Positions 1-7,185 are shown, counted from the first letter of the stretch. The stretch is 16,566 nt of DNA from an uncultured Clostridia bacterium (GCA_937898155.1 CALEJO010000046.1:1-16566); one strand, 5' to 3'. The notes: generated by a model not told the origin, from the sequence alone. Made by a program: numbers and translations.

Positions 1-1674
1 CATGATGACCGGGAGGATCATCGGTTTGCGTTTGGTTTGCGAATAGATGAATTTGGAAAGGTCGTCTTTCACCTTGGTTTTGAGCTGTGCCCAGTCCATG
101 CAGCCGCGATTGAGACAACCGGTGATCGCGTCACGCGCGAGCAGACGGATTTGATCGATCAGCATCTCCGATTCTTTGGCGTAAACGAATCCGCGGGAGA
201 CGATCTCGGGACCGGATGCGATGTCATAGGCGAGCGCGTCGATCGTGGCAACGACGATGATGATGCCGTCCTCGGAGAGGTGGCGGCGGTCGCGCAGAAC
301 GACGTTGCCGACGTCGCCGACGCCCGTGCCGTCCACGAGCACGATGCCGGAGGGCACGGTGCCGTTGAAGCGCGCGCCGTCGGTGCCGATTTCGAGGATC
401 TTGCCGATCTCGGAGACGAAAATGTGATTCGGCTCCATGCCCATGAATTCGGCGAGTTCCTTATGATGATAGAGGTGGCGCGATTCGCCGTGCACGGGCA
501 TAAAATATTGCGGTTTTGTCAGCGCGTGCATGATTTTGATCTCTTCCTGGCACGCGTGTCCCGAAACGTGAACGAGCTCGCCCGCCGCGTCGTTGACGAC
601 GGTGACGCCCTTTTTATACAGCTCGTTGATGATATTGCCGACGAGCTTTTCGTTGCCCGGGATCGCGTGGGCGCTGATGATGACGGCGTCCTCCGACGTC
701 AGCTCCACTTTGTCGTGGAGTCCGAACGCCATGCGGTAAAGCGCCGACATCGGCTCGCCCTGACTGCCCGTGGACACGATCGTCATTTTTTCGGGCGGGG
801 ATTTTTTGATCTCGGAGATGTCCACCAGCACGCCGGCGGGAAAGCTCATATAGCCGAGTTCGACGGCGGCATTCACAACGTTGATCATACTGCGTCCGGT
901 CACGGCGACCTTGCGGCCGTATTTCGCGGCGGTATTGATGATCTGCTGCACGCGGTGGACATTCGAGGAGAAGGTCGAAATGATGATGCGCTTTTTCTTG
1001 TATTCGTCGAAGAAGCGCACGAGCGACTCGCCGACCTTTTTCTCCGACGGCGTATAGCCGGGGCGCTCGATGTTGGTCGATTCGCACATCAGAAGCAGAA
1101 CGCCCTCGCGGCCGAGCTCGCCGAGGCGGGTGAGGTCGGTCATATCGCCGTCCACGGGCGTGGAGTCGATCTTGAAGTCGCCGGAATGGATGACGATGCC
1201 GACGGGTGTGCGGATCGCGAGCGCGCACGCGTCCGCGATAGAGTGGTTGACGCGGATGAATTCGACCTCAAAGAGCCCGAGCTTCACCTTGTCGCCCGCT
1301 TCCACGCAATGGAATTCCGGCTCGAAATCGAACTGGAACTCGTCGCATTTGTTTTTGAGAATGCCGAGCGTCAGACGCGTGCCGTAGATCGGCACGTTGA
1401 GTTTTTGAAGCAGGTAAGGCACGCCGCCGATGTGGTCTTCATGGCCGTGCGTCAGAACGACGCCGCGCACCTTGTCCGCGTTGCTGATCAGATACGAGAT
1501 GTCCGGCACCACGAGATCGACGCCGAGCATATCGTCGTTCGGAAAGCCGAGCCCGCAGTCGATGATCAGGATGCTGTCGCTGTATTCCAGCACCGTCAGA
1601 TTTTTGGCGATCTCATCCAGACCGCCGAGCGGGATCACCCGCAGCTTTTTCAGTTTGTTTTTTGTTCTTGCCAT
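1..1674 (-). CDS. rnj: Ribonuclease J (metallo-beta-lactamase/beta-CASP nuclease), 3' end cut by window edge
   Basis: RNase J is a 5'-to-3' exonuclease and endonuclease for mRNA decay and, in Bacilli, for maturing the 5' end of 16S rRNA. The minus-strand reading from ATG at 1674 is open for 558 codons to the window edge. The metallo-beta-lactamase zinc motif THGHEDHIGG lies at residues 75-84, with further metal ligands at H144 (NHSIAD) and in HSGDFK (163-168). The beta-CASP and C-terminal parts follow, including MPVHGESRH. The last residues read RKPMILPVIM, matching the end of RNase J1, so probably only two or three residues and the stop are missing. There is no in-frame ATG upstream; a GGAG at 1688-1685 lies 10 nt before the start. 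It follows mrnC after a 269-bp gap holding a terminator-like hairpin. Whether it is the J1 or J2 paralogue cannot be decided here. Confidence 0.96.
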   Translation of the reverse strand, partial: MARTKNKLKKLRVIPLGGLDEIAKNLTVLEYSDSILIIDCGLGFPNDDMLGVDLVVPDISYLISNADKVRGVVLTHGHEDHIGGVPYLLQKLNVPIYGTRLTLGILKNKCDEFQFDFEPEFHCVEAGDKVKLGLFEVEFIRVNHSIADACALAIRTPVGIVIHSGDFKIDSTPVDGDMTDLTRLGELGREGVLLLMCESTNIERPGYTPSEKKVGESLVRFFDEYKKKRIIISTFSSNVHRVQQIINTAAKYGRKVAVTGRSMINVVNAAVELGYMSFPAGVLVDISEIKKSPPEKMTIVSTGSQGEPMSALYRMAFGLHDKVELTSEDAVIISAHAIPGNEKLVGNIINELYKKGVTVVNDAAGELVHVSGHACQEEIKIMHALTKPQYFMPVHGESRHLYHHKELAEFMGMEPNHIFVSEIGKILEIGTDGARFNGTVPSGIVLVDGTGVGDVGNVVLRDRRHLSEDGIIIVVATIDALAYDIASGPEIVSRGFVYAKESEMLIDQIRLLARDAITGCLNRGCMDWAQLKTKVKDDLSKFIYSQTKRKPMILPVIM

Positions 1675-1717
1675 AAGTTCTTTGCTCCGCAGATGCAGAG
1701 TCCTTTCTTTCCATGAG

Positions 1718-1797
1718 AAAAATCCCGAACGAAACTGTTCCGTTCAAGTCAAAAATGAAGTATGTATCACACGGACGCCGCCCGCACCGTTCGGGAT
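1718..1797 (-). promoter_or_regulatory. Structured leader before RNase J: terminator-like hairpin with a competing long-range pairing
   Basis: Within the 269-bp gap between mrnC and rnj, the minus-strand RNA can form an 8-bp stem with a 3-nt loop (1745-1727, one G-U pair). Three more pairs, two of them G-U, can extend it to 1748-1724. A five-U run follows at 1722-1718, about 45 nt before the RNase J start. The 3' arm also belongs to a perfect 10-bp inverted repeat, ATCCCGAACG (1797-1788) with CGTTCGGGAT (1731-1722), so two pairings compete. A weak extended -10-like TGTGATACAT lies at about 1770-1761 but has no -35. This could be an attenuator, or a terminator for the upstream operon. The sequence is seen; the function is inferred. 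Confidence 0.4.
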
Positions 1798-1943
1798 ACG
1801 TCCGCGCGAAAAATGGGGATGCCGATTCATCCGAGGAAACTGCCGACCTCGCACTCTCATCAGATGATATGATGTATTTTCGTCCGATTTTCGGCTTCTT
1901 AACGAAATGGATGCGCTTTTTTTGCCGGCGGAGGCGGCACGTG

Positions 1944-2345
1944 TCAGATTTGACCGCGAAGCGCTTCGATCTGCGCATCATAAGCGAGAGAAAACAGCGC
2001 TTCGATGCGCTTCTCCGCGCCGAGGAGCCACAGATAGCCGAACAGGGCTTCGAGTCCCGTGGCGCGGCTGTATTCGGCGACGGTCGCGTGCTTCGGTTTC
2101 GAGGCGGCGCGATGGTTGCGACCGCGCTTATAGGCGGTCATTTCTTCTTCCGTCAGCTCCGGCAGGACGGCGTCGAGGATGACGCTTTGCGTGCCGGCGC
2201 AGACGAGCTTTTGCGACGCCATGGAGAGACGGCCCGTGTCGGTGATGCCGAACGCGAGCAGGCGGGCGCGGATATGCAGTTCGATGACGGCGTCGCCGAG
2301 ATAGGCGAGAGAGACGCCGTTATAACGCGAGAGAATGTCAGTCAT
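1944..2345 (-). CDS. mrnC: Mini-ribonuclease III (MrnC)
   Basis: Mini-RNase III is a small dimeric RNase III-like enzyme without a double-stranded-RNA-binding domain; in Bacillus it trims both ends of 23S rRNA precursors. This protein has 133 residues, the usual size. The family signature is near the N-terminus: SLAYLGDAVIELHIR (residues 12-26), with D18 the expected catalytic aspartate, then a KLV..Q segment and a basic stretch (YKRGRN). The reading frame is open further upstream (to 2408), but the extra residues are proline- and lysine-rich and overlap gtrA. ATG at 2345 fits the family start, and its ATGACTGA overlaps the gtrA stop by 8 nt, pointing to translational coupling. No strong Shine-Dalgarno is visible, in line with coupling. 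Confidence 0.93.
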   Translation of the reverse strand: MTDILSRYNGVSLAYLGDAVIELHIRARLLAFGITDTGRLSMASQKLVCAGTQSVILDAVLPELTEEEMTAYKRGRNHRAASKPKHATVAEYSRATGLEALFGYLWLLGAEKRIEALFSLAYDAQIEALRGQI

Positions 2346-2895
2346 GAGATTCGGATTCCGTTTCTTCGGTGGGTTCGGCGGGCGCCGGTTTTTTGGTGCG
2401 GAAGACAAAAAGTTTGCTCGTCACATAATTGAGAATGATGACGAGGATCGAAATGATCGCTTTGGCGAGGAATTCGTTCATGCCGAGCTTGCCCGTCAGA
2501 ACGAAGTCACCGAGAAGAGAGACCGCGAGCGTGAAGAGACGCGACGCGACGAAGCGCGGAAATTGCTTGCGGATCGGCTCTTTTTCGGCTTTTTCAAAGA
2601 CGAACGCGCGGCTCGCCCAGTAGGCGAACAGCACCGCCGCCGCCCAGCCGACGGTATAGGGGATCGCGGTCGGGAACTGCGCGAAGAACGGCAGCTCGGA
2701 GAGGTCGGGCAGGACCAGCACGAGCAGGGTGAACACCGCCCAGTCCACGACGGTCGTGCCGCCGCCGACGACGAGATAGAGGATTTGTTCTTTATACGCG
2801 GTGAGATGCAGAAAGCCGAGAACGGCGTTGATGATGCGATTCAGAAAATCGACGAGTGCCTCGTTCGGCGTGCGTTTTTTCGGTTCGGATTTCAT
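2338..2895 (-). CDS. GtrA-family four-helix membrane protein
   Basis: This 185-residue membrane protein matches the GtrA family, proteins thought to help move polyprenyl-linked sugars across the membrane during surface glycan or teichoic acid modification. Four hydrophobic segments are visible at about residues 37-62, 77-100, 112-134 and 142-165. The family pattern is present: Y-VVGG-TT near helix 1, FAYWASRAFVF at the end of helix 2 and NYVTSKLFVF at the end of helix 4. The C-terminal tail is acidic. The chosen ATG at 2895 overlaps the rnmV stop as ATGA and has AAGGAA about 8 nt upstream; an earlier in-frame start would lie inside rnmV. Its position between two RNA nucleases is odd, since no glycosyltransferase is nearby. 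The substrate cannot be inferred. Confidence 0.88.
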   Translation of the reverse strand: MKSEPKKRTPNEALVDFLNRIINAVLGFLHLTAYKEQILYLVVGGGTTVVDWAVFTLLVLVLPDLSELPFFAQFPTAIPYTVGWAAAVLFAYWASRAFVFEKAEKEPIRKQFPRFVASRLFTLAVSLLGDFVLTGKLGMNEFLAKAIISILVIILNYVTSKLFVFRTKKPAPAEPTEETESESHD

Positions 2896-3491
2896 TTGAT
2901 CGGTTCCTTTTTGATGTTGGATAGCGCCGTTTCCCACTCCTCGCGGGAAACGAGCAGATTCAGCGCTTCGAGCAGCGCCTTGGCGGAGAGCGTTTCGGGC
3001 AGATCAAGCGCACGGCAGAGCGCGCGGCGGCGGACGGCGCTTTTGGTGCCGCCCGAAAGTCCCTGCTCGTAAAAATCGGTTTTGGTCAGATGCAGTTCGC
3101 CGCGCGGCGCGGCACTTTCGCCCTCGGCGAATGGCGCGAGCGTCTGTTCGATCCACGCGCGGTCCATGCCCTCGACGCCGAGGATGCCCTCCTTGGACGG
3201 CGCGCTTTTCCGTTTTTCCTTGCCCGCGATGCGCGGGGTATAGAGATGAATGATTTTTTCGGGCGGCAGAATGCCGCGCAGATGATTGCGGATGACGAGT
3301 CCCGCCCCGTCGCTGTCCGTCAGCACGATCAGCCCGCGCTCGGACGCGATCCGCCGCAGATAGCGGGCAAATTCGTCTTTTTTGAAGATGCCGAAGCCGT
3401 CCGTCGTCAGAATTTGCGCGTCCACGACGGTCGAGAGACGGATCCTATCGTATTTTCCCTCCACGAGAATCGGGATCGGAATCTTGATCAT
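2892..3491 (-). CDS. rnmV: Ribonuclease M5 (5S rRNA maturation, TOPRIM domain)
   Basis: RNase M5 makes the final double cut that releases mature 5S rRNA from its precursor, in Bacillus with ribosomal protein L18 as cofactor. The 199-residue protein begins with a TOPRIM domain: VEGKYD (10-15, catalytic E11) and LTDSDGAG (57-64, with D59 and D61). The family-specific basic stretch GKEKRKSAPSKEGILGVEGM (90-109) follows, and the C-terminal half is the substrate-recognition domain. This combination separates it from other TOPRIM proteins. The start at 3491 has AAGGAG 5 nt upstream, and this Shine-Dalgarno overlaps the holA stop codon (TAAGGAG). The gene is 9 nt from holA and overlaps gtrA by 4 nt, so it is in the same operon. 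In Bacillus rnmV neighbours ksgA; here it does not. Confidence 0.96.
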   Translation of the reverse strand: MIKIPIPILVEGKYDRIRLSTVVDAQILTTDGFGIFKKDEFARYLRRIASERGLIVLTDSDGAGLVIRNHLRGILPPEKIIHLYTPRIAGKEKRKSAPSKEGILGVEGMDRAWIEQTLAPFAEGESAAPRGELHLTKTDFYEQGLSGGTKSAVRRRALCRALDLPETLSAKALLEALNLLVSREEWETALSNIKKEPIK

Positions 3492-3500
3492 ACTCGCTCC

Positions 3501-4601
3501 TTATGCGGTAGGATTTCTGAGAGATTTCGGCGCGTAGATCTGCACGGCGAGCGCGTCGAGCATCACCCATGCGTCGGTCGGACAGCTTTTGATCGCGACG
3601 TCGGTATCGTAGCAAAGGGAGATCGCGCGCTCGATCGCGCCGATCGGCACCCGTGCGACGGCTTCGCGATATTTCGTGATGCGGAAATCTTTCATTTTCA
3701 TCGTTTTGGCGATCTCGGCGGTCGGCAACGCCTCGTCGGAGAGCGCCTTGATGAGAAGCATATCGAGGAAAATGCGCGAAAGCCGCGCGAGCACGGCGAT
3801 CGGCTCCTCACGCTGTTCTTTCGCCGCGTCGAAGACGGCGAGCATTTCGGAAAGGCGCCAGTTCTGCGCCGCGTTCAGCATGGCAAAAGGCATTTCGTCG
3901 GGATCGCTCGGCACGACGATCTGCTCCACGTCCGAGACGTCGATCGTCGGCGTGTCGCCGCTCTTGCTCGCCGCGTAGCAGACGAGCTTCTGCATTTCAA
4001 AAAGGATCGGCGTCATTCTGCCCGTGCAGAGGTCGGCGAGCAGTCCCGCCGCCTCGTCGGTGATCGCGAGACGCTCCTCCGAAAAGTGGCGCTTGATCCA
4101 GCCGATCAGTTTGGCGCGCGGTTGCAGATCGAAACGCACCATCGTCGCGCTTGCCGAGAGTTTTTTGAAGACAGAGCTCGTTTCGAGTTTATAATCCGTT
4201 TCCAGCTCCGACGAGCGGCAATAGAGGATCAGCACCGTATCCTGCGCGTCATTCGCTTCCGCCAGCGCCGCGCAAACCGCGTCGAACGTTTCTTTCGTCG
4301 CCGTTGCGGGCGCGAGATCGGTGATGAGGATCAGTTTTTGATCCTGCATCATCGGCATCGCGTAGATCGCGTCCGACAGACGCGCCACGGCGTCTTCCTT
4401 TTGCATTGCCGCGGGGGAAAAGGAAACGCGGAACTCGTTGAACGCCTCAAATCCCTCCGTCAGAACGGCTTTGGCGACGGCGTCCCGATAATAGCTTTTC
4501 AGGTAGTCTTCTTCTCCGTAAAAGACGAACACGCCGTGAATGCCACGTTTCAGCTCGGACGCGAGCATTCCCGCGTCCCAGATCGCTTTTTTGTCTGCCA
4601 T
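3501..4601 (-). CDS. holA: DNA polymerase III delta subunit
   Basis: HolA is the delta subunit of the clamp loader, which opens the beta sliding clamp during loading onto primed DNA. The 366-residue protein starts with the family motif FYGEEDYL (27-34). A divergent AAA+-like domain follows, then a C-terminal helical collar with the usual LARLSRIFLDMLLIKAL and IAKTMKMKDFRITKYREAVARV region. Length fits the family (about 330-350), slightly long. The start at 4601 has AAAGGAG 6 nt upstream. The 96-bp gap to pncC holds several DnaA-box-like motifs and a weak possible promoter (TTGACG at 4701-4696 and TACCAT at 4680-4675, with only a 15-bp spacer), so holA may have its own transcription start within the operon. 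Confidence 0.95.
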   Translation of the reverse strand: MADKKAIWDAGMLASELKRGIHGVFVFYGEEDYLKSYYRDAVAKAVLTEGFEAFNEFRVSFSPAAMQKEDAVARLSDAIYAMPMMQDQKLILITDLAPATATKETFDAVCAALAEANDAQDTVLILYCRSSELETDYKLETSSVFKKLSASATMVRFDLQPRAKLIGWIKRHFSEERLAITDEAAGLLADLCTGRMTPILFEMQKLVCYAASKSGDTPTIDVSDVEQIVVPSDPDEMPFAMLNAAQNWRLSEMLAVFDAAKEQREEPIAVLARLSRIFLDMLLIKALSDEALPTAEIAKTMKMKDFRITKYREAVARVPIGAIERAISLCYDTDVAIKSCPTDAWVMLDALAVQIYAPKSLRNPTA

Positions 4602-4624
4602 GGCGCGCTCCTTTCCGAATCAAG

Positions 4625-4671
4625 AGTGGAAAAAATTGGGTTTTTCAACAATATCCACGGGGTTTTCCACA
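4625..4671. promoter_or_regulatory. Cluster of DnaA-box-like motifs upstream of holA
   Basis: Three relatives of the DnaA box TTATCCACA occur within 47 bp: TTTTCCACA at 4663-4671 (8 of 9), ATATCCACG at 4651-4659 (7 of 9) and, on the opposite strand, TTTTCCACT at 4633-4625 (7 of 9). They fill most of the holA leader. Clustered boxes before a replisome gene are compatible with DnaA control. The matches are imperfect and the stretch is AT-rich, so this is a candidate only. Confidence 0.35.
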
Positions 4672-4697
4672 AAAATGGTAGATATTGGCAATCTTCG

Positions 4698-5207
4698 TCA
4701 AATCGTGCCTTCCACGGCGTCGAGCAGTGCGCGAAGCGCGGCCTCGACGGTTTGCAGGCGAATTTCGCGGCGATCGCCGTCGAAATGGCAGGCAAACGTG
4801 CGGATGTCGCGCGGGGAAGCGACGCCGATCCAGACGAGACCGACGGGCTTTTCGGGTGTGCCGCCGCTCGGACCGGCGATGCCCGTCACCGCCACGGCAA
4901 AATCCGCACCGAGTGCGCGCCGTGCGCCCGCCGCCATGTCGGATGCGGTTTCCCGAGAAACCGCGCCGACGGAAGAGAGCGTCGTTTCCGACACGCCGAG
5001 GAACTTCCTTTTGACTTCATTCGCATAGGAAACGATGCTCCCGGGAAACACGGCGGATGCCCCGGGCACCGCCGTGATGGCGGCGGATATCATCCCGCCG
5101 GTGCAGCTCTCCGCGGTCGCGACCGTGGCGCCACCGCGCACGCAGGCGGCGACGAGAGACGCGGCGAGATGGTCGATGTTTAGTTGTAAAGCGGATGCTT
5201 CCGGCAT
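4698..5207 (-). CDS. pncC: Nicotinamide-nucleotide amidase (CinA C-terminal domain protein)
   Basis: PncC deamidates nicotinamide mononucleotide to nicotinate mononucleotide, recycling the NMN released by NAD-dependent DNA ligase into NAD synthesis. The 169-residue protein is just the C-terminal domain of CinA; the N-terminal MoCF-like domain found in many Bacillota CinA proteins is absent. The diagnostic motifs are AESCTGG (32-38, catalytic S34), PGSIVSYANEVKRKFLGV (55-72) and VTGIAGPSGGTPEKPVG (107-123). It begins inside glyA, overlapping its end by 28 nt, with a GAGGT about 9 nt before ATG 5207. This tight overlap supports co-transcription with glyA. Confidence 0.93.
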   Translation of the reverse strand: MPEASALQLNIDHLAASLVAACVRGGATVATAESCTGGMISAAITAVPGASAVFPGSIVSYANEVKRKFLGVSETTLSSVGAVSRETASDMAAGARRALGADFAVAVTGIAGPSGGTPEKPVGLVWIGVASPRDIRTFACHFDGDRREIRLQTVEAALRALLDAVEGTI

Positions 5208-6424
5208 AATTTCGTGACCTCTTCGCGCACGGTATTGGCGCTGTGTTCAAAGTCCTTCGCGGTCAGTCCGATCAGATGGCCGACAAGCGTCATATCCTCT
5301 TCGGTGAAGCCACGCGTGGTGACGGCGGGCGTGCCGACGCGGATGCCGCTCGTGATGAACGGGCTCTGCGGATCGTCGGGGATCGCGTTTTTATTGACGG
5401 TGATATAGACCTCGTCGAGGCGATGTTCGAGCTCTTTGCCCGTGATGTTCATCGGGCGCAGATCCACGAGGAGCAGGTGGTTGTCCGTGCCGCCGGAAAC
5501 GAGGTCGAAGCCTTCGGCGAGAAGCGATTTTTCGAGTGCCTTGGCGTTTTTGATGATCTGCTGCTGATAGGTCTTGAATTCGGGCTTCAGCGCTTCGCCG
5601 AAGCAAACGGCTTTGCCCGCGATGATATGCATGAGCGGGCCGCCCTGTGTGCCGGGGAAGATCGCCTTGTCGATTTGTTTTGCCAATTCCTCACGACAAA
5701 GAATCATGCCGCCGCGCGGACCGCGGAGCGTCTTATGTGTGGTGGTCGTCACGACGTCGGCGTAAGGGACGGGATTCGGGTGCAGGCCTGCCACGACGAG
5801 TCCCGCGATATGCGCCATATCGACCATGAAAAGCGCGCCGATCTCTTTGGCGATCGCACCGATCTTCTCGAAATCAATGATGCGCGGATACGCGGACGCG
5901 CCGGCGACGATGAGCTTCGGCTTCGCTTCGAGCGCGATCTCGCGGAGCTTATCGTAGCAAATACGACCGTCGACGGGATCGACGCCGTAAGATACGAAAT
6001 TATAATATTTGCCGGAGAGATTGACGGGCGAGCCGTGCGTCAGGTGCCCGCCATGCGCGAGACTCATGCCGAGCACGGTGTCGCCGGGATTCAGCAGGGC
6101 GAAATAAACCGCGGTATTTGCCTGCGCGCCGCTATGCGGCTGGACGTTGGCGTGCTCCGCACCGAACAGACGGCACGCGCGTTCTCTCGCGAGGTCTTCC
6201 ACGACGTCCACGCATTCGCAACCGCCGTAATAGCGTTTGCCCGGATAGCCCTCGGCGTATTTATTGGTCAGGATGCTGCCCATCGCGTCCATCACGGGCT
6301 CGGAGACGAAATTCTCCGACGCGATCAGCTCGATGCCGCGGCGCTGACGGTTCAGCTCCGCTTTCATGGCCTCGCCGACTTCGGGGTCATAAGACAGAAT
6401 GCGTTCCAGTTTTTGATCGATCAT
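5180..6424 (-). CDS. glyA: Serine hydroxymethyltransferase
   Basis: GlyA converts serine and tetrahydrofolate to glycine and 5,10-methylene-tetrahydrofolate, the main one-carbon source for purine, thymidylate and methionine synthesis. The 414-residue protein has the full-length PLP aminotransferase-like fold: IELIASENFVS near residue 31, KYAEGYPGKRYYGGCE (55-70), and the PLP-lysine motif VVTTTTHKTLRGPRGG (224-239, Schiff-base K231). The open frame extends 14 codons further upstream, but ATG 6424 is preferred: it has AGGA 8 nt upstream and matches the normal family N-terminus. It is the first gene of the operon running to rnmV and beyond, behind a near-consensus promoter at 6506-6478. Confidence 0.98.
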   Translation of the reverse strand: MIDQKLERILSYDPEVGEAMKAELNRQRRGIELIASENFVSEPVMDAMGSILTNKYAEGYPGKRYYGGCECVDVVEDLARERACRLFGAEHANVQPHSGAQANTAVYFALLNPGDTVLGMSLAHGGHLTHGSPVNLSGKYYNFVSYGVDPVDGRICYDKLREIALEAKPKLIVAGASAYPRIIDFEKIGAIAKEIGALFMVDMAHIAGLVVAGLHPNPVPYADVVTTTTHKTLRGPRGGMILCREELAKQIDKAIFPGTQGGPLMHIIAGKAVCFGEALKPEFKTYQQQIIKNAKALEKSLLAEGFDLVSGGTDNHLLLVDLRPMNITGKELEHRLDEVYITVNKNAIPDDPQSPFITSGIRVGTPAVTTRGFTEEDMTLVGHLIGLTAKDFEHSANTVREEVTKLCRKHPLYN

Positions 6425-6477
6425 GTTTTTTCCTCGCTTTCGTTTCGCAAATGGCAGAGAAACCACATTATTAAATT

Positions 6478-6506
6478 ATTATAGCACAATAAAAAGATAT
6501 ATGCAA
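6478..6506 (-). promoter_or_regulatory. Sigma-A type promoter of glyA
   Basis: On the minus strand, a TTGCAT -35 (6506-6501) and a perfect TATAAT -10 (6483-6478) are separated by exactly 17 bp, with TG-C just before the -10 (extended -10). Transcription should start near 6472, giving a leader of about 48 nt before glyA. It is divergent from the XRE promoter at 6551. I see no riboswitch in so short a leader. Confidence 0.8.
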
Positions 6507-6530
6507 GGGGTTTCGGACAGAAAAAAGAAA

Positions 6531-6540
6531 GTGTGCACAC
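6531..6540. promoter_or_regulatory. Perfect palindrome between divergent promoters, possible operator
   Basis: GTGTGCACAC is a perfect 10-bp palindrome located 10 bp upstream of the XRE gene's -35 and 24 bp upstream of the glyA -35. Its position suits an operator for the adjacent regulator, but 10 bp is short and no second copy occurs in the region. The nearest relative is GTGCGCAC at 7075-7082. Confidence 0.3.
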
Positions 6541-6550
6541 GGGGGCGGGC

Positions 6551-6579
6551 TTGACTTTTCGGCGAGGATGTGATACAAT
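6551..6579 (+). promoter_or_regulatory. Sigma-A type promoter of the XRE regulator gene
   Basis: TTGACT (6551-6556) and TACAAT (6574-6579) are separated by 17 bp, with TGTGA directly before the -10. The expected start is near 6586, leaving a leader of under 40 nt before the GTG start at 6624. Confidence 0.8.
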
Positions 6580-6623
6580 AAAGCATCTGATCGAAACAAA
6601 AAATGTTATGAGGAGAACAAAAC

Positions 6624-6965
6624 GTGAAATACGATGCGAGCTTGATCGTTCCGACGGAGGAAGAAATTAAGGAATACAAAAATACGCTTGCGGAAAATTT
6701 AGTGGCGCTCCGCAAGATTTTACATCTGTCGCAGACGGAATTCGGCGCGCGCACGGGCGTTTCGCGCATTCGGCTTTCGATGATCGAGTGCGGAAAATAC
6801 GAGATGACATGGTCGCAGTTCACGTCATTTTTGCTCGTTTTCATGATGAATCGAAGCACGAAACAAATCATTTTCCGCAAGAAAATGTTTCCGGACACGC
6901 TTTACGCGTTTTTGCAATGCAAGCACGCGGACGAGGACCTCGACGGATTCTTTCGGGTGGTATAA
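6624..6965 (+). CDS. XRE-family helix-turn-helix transcriptional regulator
   Basis: A 113-residue protein with one Cro/C1-type DNA-binding domain at about residues 24-75: ENLVALRKILHLSQTEFGAR then TGVSRIRLSMIECGKYE, the SQ--FG--TGVS---L--IE-G pattern of the family. The C-terminal part (76-113) is short, with basic and aromatic residues, and is probably a dimerisation tail; no ligand-binding domain is seen. It starts with GTG at 6624, with AGGAG 8 nt upstream; the nearby ATG at 6633 is out of frame. The gene stands alone on the plus strand, has its own strong promoter, and is followed within 10 bp by a hairpin terminator, so it is monocistronic. Its target is unknown; the palindrome between it and glyA is a candidate site for self-regulation. 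Confidence 0.88.
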   Translation: MKYDASLIVPTEEEIKEYKNTLAENLVALRKILHLSQTEFGARTGVSRIRLSMIECGKYEMTWSQFTSFLLVFMMNRSTKQIIFRKKMFPDTLYAFLQCKHADEDLDGFFRVV

Positions 6966-6975
6966 AGAAAAGCAC

Positions 6976-7002
6976 GGTCGGCGCGAGCCGACCTTTTTCT
7001 TT
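6976..7002 (+). terminator. Intrinsic terminator of the XRE gene
   Basis: A perfect 7-bp GC-rich stem, GGTCGGC (6976-6982) and GCCGACC (6987-6993) with a GCGA loop, is followed by TTTTTCTTT. It starts 10 bp after the stop codon. The U run is also the start of the first copy of the palindromic repeat at 6991. Confidence 0.85.
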
Positions 7003-7026
7003 GCCCGTCAAAGAAAAAGTTGGCGT
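6991..7026. repeat. 36-bp palindromic repeat, copy 1
   Basis: Identical to the copy at 7218-7253 at 35 of 36 positions. Its core is an 11-bp perfect inverted repeat, CTTTTTCTTTG (6993-7003) and CAAAGAAAAAG (7009-7019), around a CCCGT loop. It is immediately followed by another hairpin, GCTTTTCTTT (7032-7041) with AAAGAAAAGC (7046-7055). The first bases are shared with the XRE terminator. This double-hairpin layout resembles REP-type or MITE-derived repeats. Confidence 0.8.
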
Positions 7027-7185
7027 TCTCCGCTTTTCTTTACGAAAAGAAAAGCTCGGCAAAAGAAACGCGTTGTGCGCACGGTTAAAAGTTTGCACAG
7101 ACTTCGATCCGTGTGGGCGCTCCGCGCCGGCAGCGCACTTACTTTTCGCGCGTAGCGCCGGAAGTCATATTTTTTATACTTCGAT

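Noticed and set aside
37..1716. Long plus-strand open frame of 559 codons opposite RNase J
   Set aside because: It is the mirror of RNase J in GC-rich DNA: low-complexity composition rich in D, V, R and H, no recognisable domain and no ribosome site. The same applies to the long plus-strand frames at 3090-5183, 5243-6484, 9219-10397 and 10905-12137, opposite rnmV/holA/pncC, glyA, lepA and malQ.
1613..1981. Minus-strand open frame of 122 codons spanning the mrnC-rnj gap, with an internal SSDESA repeat
   Set aside because: It overlaps the end of mrnC and the start of rnj in another frame, has no ribosome site and no domain; the repeat is short and imperfect.
4625..4671. Chromosomal replication origin at the DnaA-box-like cluster
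   Set aside because: There is no dnaA or dnaN gene, no AT-rich unwinding element and only three imperfect boxes, so I list it only as possible regulation.
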